Assembly: GCF_004337985.1 (NCBI RefSeq)
Contig: NC_043740.1
Location: 2,765,616-2,829,615 of the forward strand
Direction: 5' to 3'
Length of the DNA stretch: 64,000 nucleotides
Source of the DNA: Pyricularia pennisetigena
Lineage: Eukaryota > Ascomycota > Sordariomycetes > Magnaporthales > Pyriculariaceae
Below are positions 12,091 to 26,653 of the stretch, piece after piece. Numbering within the stretch: position 1 is the first letter of the stretch; each line of letters starts with the position of its first letter. Both the position numbers and the translations under genes were made by a program. The notes below the pieces were generated by a model. It had not been told where the DNA came from, did no database searches, and was given only the letters and a program-made list of their open reading frames with translations.

Positions 12091-13251
12091 GTTTGCTGTT
12101 GGAGGCTAACGAGATCTGATGCCAGTCAAACAAGGGATTTTCTTCTGAGTACATGCTCAATGTCCTTTTCCTTTGCTTCTGCAGTTCTTGCCGTGTTAGT
12201 ATTGAGATAAGTTAAACTAACACGATTATAGACTTGAGTTTTAGCGTATGCCTTGCAGATATGTGCAGTACGGTGTTTGTCAAGAAAAGACTGCACAGAA
12301 GTAGCAACTGAACTACAAGACTGGGGTCTGAGAGGAAGCGGAAGAGACTCCTAATGATCTGACTGTCAGGTTCCAGGAAAATAAATAATGTAAGAGTGAC
12401 GAATAGCAAGTCAAGTGTAGGAAATAGACGATGTCATGATGTGCCCCGAAATGGATTCAGAAGGGTTAGGGTATGAAGTGATGGCTAACACATCGTCAAA
12501 GTCGTGCCTAGTTCGAATCTGGCTGACTCAGCACTGTTCTTTGATGTGATTATGGATGATGATCCACTCGGTGCCGCCGCATTCGTCAAACCAAAGCTAT
12601 GCTAAGTGGCAGGCATCTTAAGCTCCTTGTCCTTCGCTAACCTACAGTAACCATCTTCAACGAGCACCATACCATCCCAGCTTCGCGACAGTTTTCTCTG
12701 ACACCGAACCCCCAAAAACAAAAGCCGAAAAGCGAGGGCGCAATTCCTTGGAGCTGTTCTGATGCTTTGCGCCACCGAACCCCCAGCAGCGAGTGCCTGA
12801 ATACATCGATACACTATATACGGAAGCTTGTCGCCTCGCTGCAAAGGCACACCTAAAATCCCGGAAACTCGTGCAGGTTTCTCTGACTCCTGCGCAACAA
12901 CCGCATAGCGCTCAAAGTAGCCGCTCTCGGTGAAGAAACAATGACTATTGTTGCTGGGGCAAGGTAGCACCCATTCGCGTGCTGCGGTCAGGAAGCCGAA
13001 GCTTATCCTCCCCTCTCGAATTCGGAACCTATAAAGACGCTCGTTTCGTTTCCCAGGAGATTTGGGTTTGCGCGGTTCAGCCGACATAAAAAAACACAAT
13101 ACGCTCAGGTTCTACTTGTCTAGTTGTAGGACACAGAAGAACGAAACAGGGCGACAGATCAAAGATACTGTCAGACTTGTCGCAATTCGCAATCAACCCG
13201 ACGAGGGGACCTGCTCCATTCCATCACGCCATCTGAGTGACAGAATCCGCC
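12091..13251. other. spacer upstream of POL4 and TFIIE alpha
   Basis: Contains the promoters of the divergent POL4 and TFIIE genes and one doubtful minus-strand ORF, listed separately. A GTTCGAATC word near 12510 is not part of a foldable tRNA. Confidence 0.55.
12602..13087 (-). CDS. doubtful small ORF with a short RhoGAP-like stretch
   Basis: An uninterrupted 161-residue frame starting MSAEPRKPKSPGKRNERL. Residues 76-100 (GILGVPLQRGDKLPYIVYRC onward) resemble the beginning of RhoGAP domains, where GVPL is followed by a helix of the IVYRCI type. The Arg-finger motif that should follow is not seen. The rest of the frame looks unlike a known protein, and Cys, Arg and Ser use is high. It lies head-to-head with the TFIIE gene, 164 bases apart. 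It could be a species-specific gene, a decayed RhoGAP fragment, or chance. I do not assign a function. Confidence 0.25.
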   Translation of the reverse strand: MSAEPRKPKSPGKRNERLYRFRIREGRISFGFLTAAREWVLPCPSNNSHCFFTESGYFERYAVVAQESEKPARVSGILGVPLQRGDKLPYIVYRCIQALAAGGSVAQSIRTAPRNCALAFRLLFLGVRCQRKLSRSWDGMVLVEDGYCRLAKDKELKMPAT

Positions 13252-14508
13252 ATGGATCTCGCCCGAACCCTGGTGCGCTCCGTAGTGCGCGCCTTCTACG
13301 ACACCAAGCACATACTGGTCGTGGATGCGCTCGTAATCCACTCGGCCCTGCGCGACGACGACCTCGCCTACCTCATGAACATGAACACAAAGGACCTGCA
13401 CAAGCTGTGCGGTCGCCTCAAGGAGGATCGCTTCCTGACGGTGCACACGCGCCCGGAACTCAAAGAGGGCCAACAGCGGCCCGTGAATCGAATGTACTAC
13501 TTTATCGACTACCGCCAGACCATCGACGCCATAAAGTGGCGCGTCTACACGGTCGACAAGCAGATGCAGGGCGTCACGGTGCCCGCCGACGAGCGCAAGG
13601 AGTACTTTTGCCTGCGCGTCGGCTGCAAGAAGGAGTACTCGCTCATGGAGGTCCTCGACAAGCCCAGCGCCAGAGGTTTCCTCTGCCACGACTGCGGCTC
13701 TGTCCTGAAGCACGACCCGGATGGTGGCGGCGGCGGCCACAAGCAGTCAACCCGCATGAACGACCAGTTTAAGTTCATCACAGGCATGCTGCCCCAGATC
13801 GACTCGGTCGTCGTCCCCGAGTGCACCTTCGACTTGGCCTACAACGCCGCACGCCCCGTGGTCCGCGACGCCCTGCACAAGGTCGTCGCCAGTGTCGCTG
13901 TTGAGCCCACCCACCGCCAGGCCGCCGTCAAGGGACTGGCCGACACGGGCCCCAAGTCCATCGACATCAACCTCTTGTCGGCCAACGGGCCCTCCGAGGC
14001 CGACAAGGAAGCCGAGCGCCAGCGCAAGGCCAAGCACGCCGAGCAGAACGCACTACCCAGCTGGATCGCCCAGAGTACCATCAGCGGCGACGCATACGAG
14101 CTCGACCCCGCCAGGACCGGCGCTCTCGCCGGCGCGGTCGCCAGCACCACTACGACTGAGACCAAGAAGGACGCACTGGACGCAAAGGACCACGCAGAAA
14201 TCGACGACTACTTTGCCAAGCTCGCCAAGGAGCAGGAGGCTGAGGCGGCCAGGAAGGCAGCCGAGGCCGAGGAGGAGGAGGACGACGACGATGACGAAGA
14301 TGACGAGGGCATGTTTGAGGACGTCGTCACCGGCGGCACCCCGGCTGTCGAAACACCCAAGTCTTCGTTGAAACGCGAGGCCTCGGCGGGCTCCGAGGAC
14401 AAACCTGCAAAGAAAGTCAAGGTTGAAGAGCCAGCTCCTACAGTCAGTGCGGCAGACACCGCTGGAGGCGATGAGAGCGATGATGAGATTGAGTTTGAGG
14501 ATGTTTAA
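13252..14508 (+). CDS. TFA1: Transcription initiation factor TFIIE, alpha subunit
   Basis: Intronless, 418 residues from the ATG in a good CCGCCATGG context. The N-terminal winged helix (MDLARTLVRSVVRAFYDT to RMYYFIDYRQTIDAIKWR, about 1-100) is followed by a C4 zinc finger with C120, C125, C145 and C148 (YFCLRVGCKKEYS and FLCHDCGSVL). The C-terminal third is highly charged, with an acidic EEEDDDDDEDDEG run near 340, a lysine-rich patch and a final acidic DESDDEIEFEDV, as expected for the TFIIH-contacting tail. Family knowledge: TFIIE recruits TFIIH to the RNA polymerase II preinitiation complex and helps promoter opening. Length is slightly under the 482 residues of yeast Tfa1. The opposite strand also carries open frames, which I take as shadows. 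Confidence 0.95.
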   Translation: MDLARTLVRSVVRAFYDTKHILVVDALVIHSALRDDDLAYLMNMNTKDLHKLCGRLKEDRFLTVHTRPELKEGQQRPVNRMYYFIDYRQTIDAIKWRVYTVDKQMQGVTVPADERKEYFCLRVGCKKEYSLMEVLDKPSARGFLCHDCGSVLKHDPDGGGGGHKQSTRMNDQFKFITGMLPQIDSVVVPECTFDLAYNAARPVVRDALHKVVASVAVEPTHRQAAVKGLADTGPKSIDINLLSANGPSEADKEAERQRKAKHAEQNALPSWIAQSTISGDAYELDPARTGALAGAVASTTTTETKKDALDAKDHAEIDDYFAKLAKEQEAEAARKAAEAEEEEDDDDDEDDEGMFEDVVTGGTPAVETPKSSLKREASAGSEDKPAKKVKVEEPAPTVSAADTAGGDESDDEIEFEDV

Positions 14509-15142
14509 GCGATTTTGTGTCTTTTTTTTCTTTCTCTCTTCTTGTAGTCTATTGAATTGATGCAATCCGGGGGACAAAAAATATACCAAACAGGGGAGCA
14601 CTAAAATTACGAAGCATAGATTATAAAAAACGCCACGCGCGAGCAAATTAATCATTACTATGACCATTGATTGATTGACCATTGCCATCATTCTTGTAAC
14701 GGGTGAAACGAATAACCAACACCATGATGACGTTGTCGTCTGGGACGGACGCCGCCGGTGAAGATGTCAGAGAGCCCGTCTATAAAATGTGTTAATCTTG
14801 GAACATAAAGAGTGTTGCAAGCGGTTGGGAGACTTTTCAACGCTTGCAATGGTCTGCCCGAAAAAATGGGCATGACCCACTCGCTCCGCCGGTCAGTCTC
14901 AAGAGTTGAGCCCGTCATCACCATTGCTCATATCAATGGCGGCTAGCGGCCATTAAGGATTCATCAGTTGTATAAAATTTGCGGCACTGTAGCCCCCCTC
15001 TACTTGATAAAACCAACGGCGCTGTCCATTTTGAAAATTCCACAAAAAGAACCATCACATAGTCATCATCGCTTTGTCGACTCCATTTCTCCCGGGACCC
15101 AATTGCATCACTGCTTACAAGTTACCAGCTCGATCCGAACTC
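14509..15142. other. spacer between the convergent TFIIE alpha and SEC23 genes
   Basis: 3' regions of both genes, starting with a T-rich stretch directly after the TFIIE stop. No gene seen. Confidence 0.6.
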
Positions 15143-18893
<3,751 letters not shown>

Positions 18894-19783
18894 ATGGCTG
18901 CCTCTCTGCCCCGGAAAACAGTAAACTTCATAACCGGCAACCAAAACAAGTTGGCCGAGGTCCAGGCCATTCTGGAACCTGAAATCAAAGTCCAGAGCCA
19001 AAAGCTCGACCTGGTCGAAATCCAGGGCACCCTCGAGGAGGTGACGCTCGACAAGGTCCGCAGGGCCGCCGAGCAGGTTGAGGGGCCCGTCCTCGTCGAG
19101 GACACATGTCTGTGCTTCAACGCGCTCAATGGTCTTCCGGGCCCCTACATGTGAGTGGATTTACTTCGAGTTAGTCTGTAGCAATTTCCCTATGTTGACA
19201 TTGCATTTCTCTGTTTTCTCCACTGCGCCCACGCCTTAGTAAATGGTTCATGCAGTCGATCGGCCACGATGGACTCAACAACCTCCTGGCGGCCTACGAG
19301 GACAAGTCCGCCCAGGCGGTATGTACATTCGGCTACTCGGCGGGCCCAGGAAGCGAGCCTGTCTTGTTCCAGGGCATTACTGAGGTAAAGATGCTTCCAC
19401 ATCAGTTTCTCCGCTCTTCCTCGACCTCAACCTGGCTAAACACTCATATACTCGAATCAGGGCAAGATCGTTCCCCCGCGAGGGCCTACGTATTTTGGTA
19501 AACAAGTCCTATAGCTCCCCTAGGCCTCTTAACAATGAAATGGCTCTATCATCTGACATTGGGCTTGTTAAAACTTTAGGCTGGGATGCCATCTTCGAGT
19601 ACGAAGGCGAGACGTAAGTAGAATGCACCTGGGGGGTTATTTTTCATCTCGCAATATTAGCATTAACCAAAACAAAACAACAACAGATACGCCGAGATGG
19701 ACAAGGTAGAGAAGAACAAGATATCACACAGAGGCAAAGCTCTGGAGAAGCTTCAAGAATGGTTCGCTCAGCAGGAGAACTAA
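18894..19783 (+). CDS. HAM1: Inosine triphosphate pyrophosphatase (HAM1 family)
   Basis: Exons 18894-19150, 19240-19384, 19461-19497, 19580-19613 and 19687-19783 encode 189 residues, matching the family. Signature motifs: [18 protein letters not shown] at the start, [20 protein letters not shown] with the catalytic acidic residues, IKWFMQSIG, then [16 protein letters not shown] near the C-terminus. Family knowledge: it hydrolyses ITP, XTP and their deoxy forms to monophosphates plus pyrophosphate, keeping deaminated purines out of DNA and RNA in the cytosol. Two exons are very small (37 and 34 bases). It converges on the ZUP1-like gene downstream. Confidence 0.96.
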
Positions 19784-20178
19784 TGGTGCAAGTTAACACA
19801 ACGCCACCGTCAACTTAAGAATGAGGCTTCAAAGACAAAATATTGCCAGTTCATCATGTGGGGTTTCAATTCTCATTCTTTATAATGCCTTCGCTATCTC
19901 ACGCTCCTACTCGCAATCCATTTGTAATGATGCAACAGTGGGAGACCAAAGTTTTGGCGTCCCTAGCGACAAGCAAGAGAACAAGCCATTGAAATGCACA
20001 AGGGATGCCTAATAAATGGTAGCCCGAGCCGCTTCATAAGAAAATTGCAACCCTAGACTCCCGGCTAGATGCCAACATAAACGAGAAAATGATGCGTCGT
20101 AAAGATATATTACAAAGTGCAGCTTTGACCTCGGCCTCATTACTCCGGACTTTGGAACCAGTCGAAAGGGCACGCAGA
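19784..20178. other. spacer between convergent HAM1 and ZUP1-like genes
   Basis: AT-rich 3' regions only; nothing else seen. Confidence 0.6.
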
Positions 20179-22250
20179 CTATGCGGGCTGCGGTGGTTTT
20201 AGTTTTAGGAGCTCAAACTCGCGATATTTCTTCAGGTACTTGTTCCCACGTCGGTATGGCTTCAGAGCCAGATCGGGGAACTTGTACTCAAACTGGCGCC
20301 CTACCAGCTTAAGGATGGCACTGGAGTCGCGGAACATGGGGTCGAAAACAAGAAGATTGGTGAGACCGCCCTTGAGCTTCTCGAAACCGACAATCGTCAT
20401 GGAGTGCCCTGCACGGAATGATTGCTACACTCAGCAGCTTCTCATAGTTGATACCAGGAATATCCAAGACTTACCGGCATGTTGAAAGTAAATTGGCGGC
20501 AGTTTTGTGCGTCGAACTTTGTATTCTGGATTAAAGTCGCCAGACTGGAAGTAACGTTCAACTTCCTGCATCAGGCGTGCTTCCGACCTGCCGGGCTCTC
20601 GATTCTTGAAACCTTGAGCCTCGCAACTGAATAATCGAACCAGTTAGTTGAAGCTTTGTACATCAGGAGCCCGGTTTGAAAGCGAGTGAGCACAACTTAC
20701 GGAATCTCGAGACTGCACAAGACAGCCTGAGCTTCAGGGGTGCCGATATACTTGCGAGTACCCTTTACGCCCCCCGTCTCAACCCGACCTTGGGCGTTGA
20801 TGCCCTTGTCCCAAGCATTTTCGATTAGATCCTGTATCCTAAAGACCGAAGGAAGCCCGTCAAAGTGTTGATGACCTGGAAACGAAACAGCATTGATGTA
20901 AGACACCATCATTTGAATGTTTCGGTAGCCACAAAACCCGCCTGCATGGCCGCTATGTCAGTCATCCAAAGTACATATAAACCACCAATCTCATCATTCG
21001 TGACACATATCTAAAAAAGCTTCACGGAGCTTACCTTCTCTCTTGAGTTTTGAGACGTGCTCTACTTCTGGATGGCATAAATACGCATACTTCGTAGTGG
21101 CACTCTGCTCAAGCAGTTGTTCAAGCACTGGCAGTACGCCTGCACATGAGACACAAAAGATTGTCAGTAAGTAAAACACACAGACACAGTACCTGAAAAA
21201 AAACACACACACACACACAATCCATCCTGGATTATGAGGTAATATTACCTTCAGCTCTGACCTCCTTTCCCTTGCGCAAATGCGCAACTAACCAAGCGGG
21301 CATGGTTTGTTCGTGGGCATATTTTCCTAATTCTGCCTTCCCAAGTCGCTTTTTCTCCTGGACTTGGGCTGGAGACATCGATGGTGGTGTGGAGACTCCT
21401 ATCCCAGGTGCGTGGTTGACTGCCTCCGGTGTAGCCGTGCTGCTGCTGTGCCCACTGGAGCTTCCCGCTTTGCTCTTGCCACGTTCCTGGTGCCTGCGTG
21501 ATAAGGCAGACGACGGACGCGAAATCAAGCCCATCCACTGCAACAGGGAAGATTGCCGGTGGCCTCCGCCACTGTGGCGATCATTATTAGCATCCTCGGC
21601 CCGCTGACGGTGACGGCTGCCATTATCGCGGTGCTCACGTCGGCTCCGAGGCATGTGGTCATTGTTCTGACTCCGTTCCTGCGGCAAGTCCTGTGTCATG
21701 CGAGTCTGGTTCGCGGCAGTTGCTTGGGCTCCAGCGCTAGATAAAGGGCGAGATCCACCGCTTGGCCGGTTGAAAGATACGGCGTTCCCATCTTCGGGCC
21801 CTTCCTCTTGAGCATGGAGCTCGACGTGGTAGTCCATCTCGTCACCCCGAACAACCTCACCGCAGCCATCAACGGGACACTCGGCGTACTGGATGCCGTC
21901 TGCGTCGTCCAGCGCAAAGCCACCGTTTGCGGCTGAAGAGACTGTGCTGCTGTTGTTGCTATCCCTGACGACGGAGGGAGACTCGCCCTCGGGGTGCACG
22001 TGTTCCATATGCTGAAGAAACCATGCGTGAGTTATATCTCTTTGACACTGAGATGTTCAGGGAAAAGAAAACCAAGACCAACAAAAGAGAAGAAAATAAG
22101 AAAAAAAAAAAGAAAAAAAAAAGAAAAAAACAAAAACAAAAACAGGGCTCGAAACAAGAGACGGTGGGGATTTACAAGAAGTACGCCATATTCGTTAGCC
22201 TCGTAGCCGCAAAACGGGCAACTCGCTCGTGGGTGTTCAGGGCGCGTCAT
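20179..22250 (-). CDS. ZUP1-like zinc-finger ubiquitin peptidase (peptidase family C78)
   Basis: Exons 22250-22176, 22011-21249, 21139-21035, 20941-20701, 20626-20475 and 20408-20179 give 521 residues. Exon 1 encodes the first half of a C2H2 finger (CPFCGYEANEY); after splicing it continues LLHMEHVHPEG. A second finger follows (CPVDGCGEVVRGDEMDYHVELH, about 70 to 91). A 150-residue Ser/Arg/His-rich linker, probably disordered, separates the fingers from the peptidase. The C78 core has GGFCGYRNIQMM with C318, GHSMTIVGFEK with H447 and LLVFDP with D468, a complete Cys-His-Asp triad. Family knowledge: human ZUP1 and fission yeast Mug105 cleave Lys63-linked ubiquitin chains; related UFSPs act on UFM1. 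The fingers and triad favour the ubiquitin type. The first intron contains a long A/T-rich tract. Confidence 0.9.
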
Positions 22251-23598
22251 GGCGGTAACGACAGTGCTTTGTGCTGCGCCTGCACACCTGCAGTGTTACT
22301 CATGCGACGATTCAGTTCAGTTGCATCTGTGCCCCACGCAACCGACCCCTAATCACCTACAATCTGTAGACAGGTTTCAGATGCCGCCGTAAATCTCTCC
22401 ACCACGCCGGGAAAGGCTTTTGTTTTCTGGGGTCAGCCTCTGCTTTGTAATGTTCGGATTGTCGACGAAGCTGTGAGCCAGGATGGGGCCCACCCCTTGA
22501 AGACCAGGCGAATCGGTCAAAAGTTGGGGGCCGTTTATACGCTCAGACGACAGCTCTATTGGCGACACGCAGACATGTAGGTATTGTATAGCCACGCGAC
22601 AGCGCGCTGCTCTGCAAGATTTTTAATTCAAAAGACAGCAATGAAGTTGAAAGAAAGGAATGTACGTTTTTGTGTCCGTAGTCAGTGAAGAAGCGTCAGA
22701 CACAGGCGCCGCGGCTGATCAGTCCACCCAGGTGACTGTGGGGACCTCGGAAAGCCACTGCTTCAGTGAATGAGTACTGCACCCTGAAGTTGATGAGTGG
22801 TCACTTCGGACGACCAGCATGCACCACCTTCGGTTGACAAACATTCGGATGGAGTGTGTAAGGCAGGTAGTAACTTTAGTACCAGAAGCCAACAAATAAA
22901 TATTGAAAAAATAAAAAATAAAAAATAAAAAAACCACTTGTTCTCTTTTGGGATCCTGGGTCAGGCAGGTAACATCCTTCAAGACCAACAAATGACTTGG
23001 CTGTAGGTAAATTCTCGTGGGAATTGACGGATGCAGTAAAGCCAGGCACGACCTGAAGGAAGCAATTGACAAGGATGTGGCGGCGATTCCGAGGAAGGCC
23101 ATACTGAAGATGAGATTGTAAGCAACAGTGCACTCAACAAGACTGTGTATTACTCTGCTGATGTTTGACAATTTCATTCAGGGCATTTCAAATTCCGCAA
23201 GCTCCCTTCAATCGCGCTGTCCGGGTGAACGAATCATTTCATTTCAGTTCTTCTAATTTCTTCACATAGCAACTTTCACCCACCCACTTGATTGGCTGGA
23301 TGTACAACTGTAGATGAGGACAAACCGCCATGCATGCTACTCATAATTCCCTAGCTTCTTACCTTAGCACCTAGGCAAAATAGCTACCCAAGCAAGATCT
23401 CGGTCCGATGCGGTGGCCACCTCACCTCTATTAGTCGATATAGAACTAGACTAGTTCGTTCTAGTGTTTGTGACAGGGCCCCAAGCTATCAGTTACATTC
23501 CAGTGAGCAAATCCTACTTTTCTTAAAGCAATCCCCATGATCTCGCTCAATATCATCTCAAGCCATCCCTGGTGAATATTCCACGCAACCCAAGTTGC
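22251..23598. other. spacer upstream of the ZUP1-like gene and downstream of SES1
   Basis: Contains an A/T-rich AAAAAATAAAAAATAAAA stretch near 22905-22930 and TACCTTAGCACCTAGG-type words near 23360. A minus-strand frame at 22719-23177 has hydrophobic parts but owes them to the A/T repeats; not called as a gene. Confidence 0.5.
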
Positions 23599-25623
23599 TC
23601 AAACTTTAGTCTCTCCCAGCTTCTCTGCAACTTGCGAGACTGCACCGGTGGCGGCGGCGGCGGCATCCGCCACCTTTTGCTTCGCAGCGCCAGCAGCGCC
23701 TGCAGCACCTTTCTGGGACTTGCTGGCTGCTTTGGCCTCCTTGAGAGCCTTGGCCTGTGCAGCAATGTCCTTAGGAAGCTCCTTGGTGAAGGGGATGAAC
23801 TCGGGTGCTCCTGGAAGGTATTTGCGCAAAGGCTCCGGTACTTTGAAACCCTAGATAACAAGTAAATGAATATCAGTACGGTAAGCTCGCTAATCGACTC
23901 CAGGTCCCAAGTGCTCTCTTACATCTTCTGTTTGGTAGTTCTCGAGAAGAGCGCACATGGTTCTTGAAGTGGCTGTAAGGGTGGAGTTCAGGCAGTGGAC
24001 GTATTCCTTCTTGGTCTGTTGGGGAGGGTTAATACGCTGGTCCATGGCCCATTTCAAGTTAAAGATCGACTAAGGTTGTGCATACAGAAGTCTGCGTTTT
24101 TGTGCCAAATCGGATCTCAAGTGATCTTGACTGGTAGTCGGTCTGTTACCGGCATCGTTAGCAGGCTCTCCATCAACAAAGGACTGAGGCGACATACGCA
24201 GTTGGAGCAAGACACAAGCTCCTTGTATTCTCCCTGAAATGGGAACCACGCTGCAAAATGTTAGCACAGGGCCAGTATTCGCTTTTTCACGCCTCGAGCA
24301 GCTGCAACTCACCTTCCAGATCAAACTTCTTTGCAGCCGCATTATTCAATGCGCCTGAGACGATAGCAACAATGCGGCTTAGGCTCTGTTAGCTTCGAAC
24401 ACCATGTCGACATCTCAGGTCTTAAGCCAATACTTACTATGGCAAGCTGAGTGCTTTGTAAAATTCCTCCGAGTTGGCGATCATCTCGTCAAACATTTCC
24501 CACGACTTCTCCGGTTCGGCTATGTGCAGGTTAGCATGAGTTCCAGGTATAACCGAGATAAGGTGGTCATACTAATGCAGAATTGCTCAACCTTCCTACA
24601 ATCGTGCAGTAATTCATCAGTAAACCATCTTCACTCGTTCCGCTGGTAACCAGTCCCAACTTACTCAAACTGGTGAACACGGAAGGTTCCCCAGACATCC
24701 CTGCCGTGGCCACCAGCCTCCTTCCTGAAGCATGTGCTGTATCCGGCATATCTCAGAGGCAGGTCTTGCGGCAGCAACCACTCATTTGCGTGGTACACAG
24801 AGATGGGCTGCTCCGAAGTGGCGATGAGGTACTTGTCCGCCTCGCCGTCAACAACCTTGTACAGCTCCTCGTCAAACTGCTCCAGCTGGGCAGTCTTGGA
24901 CATTTGATCTTTGAGCAAGAAGAATGGCGGCTGCAGCGGCACAAAGTTCTTGCTGCTCAGGAACTCGAGACCAAAGTTTATAATGGCCTGGTTCAGGAAA
25001 ACGCCCCACTGCCTGAGGAAATAGCCTCGGTGTCCGACCGCCTTGATACCCCGATCCGGGTCATATCCGTCGAGCCTGGTGAGCACCTCGTGGTGGCTGA
25101 GGCACTCGCGCTTCTCCACCGTCAAGCCCTCTGGGCAGTACGTCCTGATGACCTCATTGTTGTCCTCATTGTCGCTGACCGGGACGGAGTCGTGGACGAT
25201 GTTGCCGATTGTGGTGAGCTTCTTGTCGAGGAGCTTCTGCTTCTCAGCTGCCGAGTCGATCAGCTCCTTCTTGGCCTTTTCAAGAGCAATCTTCTCCTGG
25301 AGGAACTCGCTGGCGTCCTCCTTTGCCTTCTTCTTGGCTCCAATCTTTTTCTGGACGTCGTTGATTTGCGCGTTCATCTGCGTGGCCGCGTATTGTGCTG
25401 TATTCGTGGGAAACGAACTTGTTATTAGTTCTTGACTCCCTCGACTTCTGGCTAGCTTCTGCTGCTGTCATCGCCGTTCCTACTCACTCCTCCTGTGGTC
25501 ATCCCACATGGCGATGATCTCGTCAACGACCTCGACCGGGGCATGGCGGCGGCGCTGCGACTCCCTGATCTTCTCAGGATTGCCGCCCCGCTCCGTGATG
25601 AAATCGGTAACGTCGAGAACCAT
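23599..25623 (-). CDS. SES1: Cytosolic seryl-tRNA synthetase
   Basis: Nine exons (25623-25488, 25397-24665, 24595-24573, 24519-24438, 24377-24313, 24250-24198, 24142-24086, 24015-23923, 23850-23599) encode 497 residues. The N-terminal region forms the long antiparallel helical tRNA-binding arm ([20 protein letters not shown] through [19 protein letters not shown]). Class II motif 2 is [20 protein letters not shown], and motif 3 is [39 protein letters not shown] is the usual SerRS core segment. It charges tRNA-Ser with serine. An Ala/Lys-rich C-terminal extension of about 50 residues follows the core. Exon 3 is only 23 bases. The acceptor of exon 5 was chosen (CTAAG at 24378) because it restores the conserved [11 protein letters not shown]. 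Confidence 0.96.
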
Positions 25624-26653
25624 GGTGCCAATGTGCAAATTGCGCGTATTATTTCTGGCTAGTTTTGGTGGTATTCTTGTCAAAGTAGCTCAACAAGGAA
25701 AAGTAGCCCAGGACTGGCGAGGATAAGGTGGGGTTTATAAGTAGCGCAAAGAGTCAATTCAAAATATTGGCGGGGTAAAACCACAAAGCGCGTCGCGCAT
25801 TTAAGGGGTCGTGTCACCAGCGGCTCAGAATCTTTTGATGGCACATGAATTTCACCCGAGAGTCAACAGTTGAATATCCGACTCATCAAAAATATAAAAG
25901 GCGGATTAGACATGGGATGGCTGAAAGCATCGACAAACGCGACAGTAATTACTTAACATGAGCCTGCTGACAGAATATGCGCTGGATTGGATACTTTAAT
26001 ACAGTAGTACAGGGTAGGTGCCCTGTTGTGAGGATCTTGCCATATGTTCTGTCGTTGAGACAGCCAAAACAGATCCATGAAGGCCAAAAGACAAGTTCCC
26101 CAGCCATTGATACCGACTGCAAGCTGTCATACGTATAACTTCAAGAGCCAAGCCTTGATAACTGAAATGTACGCTTTCTCTGGAATATATTCCTAGAGAC
26201 CCCCTGACCCTCCCTAGCCTTCCTGTGCCTTTTGCTGGCCTGGTAATAAAGCACTGCAGATCATGCCTACGGCATCCGTAGCGGCGGAGGAAGCATCAGC
26301 CCAAACTGCCAATATGCCGCCCTTGTGGAAACTAGTCCTTCATACTCCGTCGACCAGTCCCAACGATATCTCCCGTCTCTTCCTGTGCAATGATCGCCAT
26401 CGCCACGGGACCGTGCAACAGCAAGCCTGTCCAACAAAAAAGCTGAAGCCATTACGCCATGAATCCCGCAAAAATACCTAATCCCAAAATTTGAATATCC
26501 AAGAAGCGTATCCATAAGATGACGAAGCGGCATACCTCCCTTGCTTAGGTTTACTGGACCACCACTTTGCTGATCCCCCATGGTAGGCCCACCGAAGTTG
26601 CTCTTCATTCGGGTATATAAGTGCAATCAAAACTCTGGCCCGGCACCGCCACT
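25624..26653. other. spacer between the SES1 start and the Rheb gene 3' end
   Basis: Promoter and 5' leader of SES1 and the 3' region of the Rheb gene. No ORF with coding character. Confidence 0.6.

Noticed and set aside
12465..12475. GGGTTAGGG-like words here and near 18350 and 48577
   Set aside because: Single copies without tandem arrays; not interstitial telomere repeats.
12495..12535. tRNA-like B box (GTTCGAATC) on the plus strand
   Set aside because: The T-stem does not close at its outer pair and no matching acceptor strand or A box occurs within the expected distance upstream.
13171..13740. 189-codon minus-strand frame opposite TFIIE alpha
   Set aside because: Antisense shadow of a conserved domain; no independent family resemblance.
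14053..14691. 212-codon minus-strand frame with Leu-rich stretches
   Set aside because: The apparent hydrophobic segments come from the reverse complement of the acidic and Lys-rich TFIIE tail.
22719..23177. 152-codon minus-strand frame with a membrane-like stretch
   Set aside because: The hydrophobic part FLFFIFYFFNIY is an A/T-repeat translation and no family or splice support was found.
24673..25428. 251-codon open frame on the plus strand
   Set aside because: Exactly antisense to the seryl-tRNA synthetase core; its Leu/Val-rich sequence is a by-product of GC-rich codon use on the other strand.
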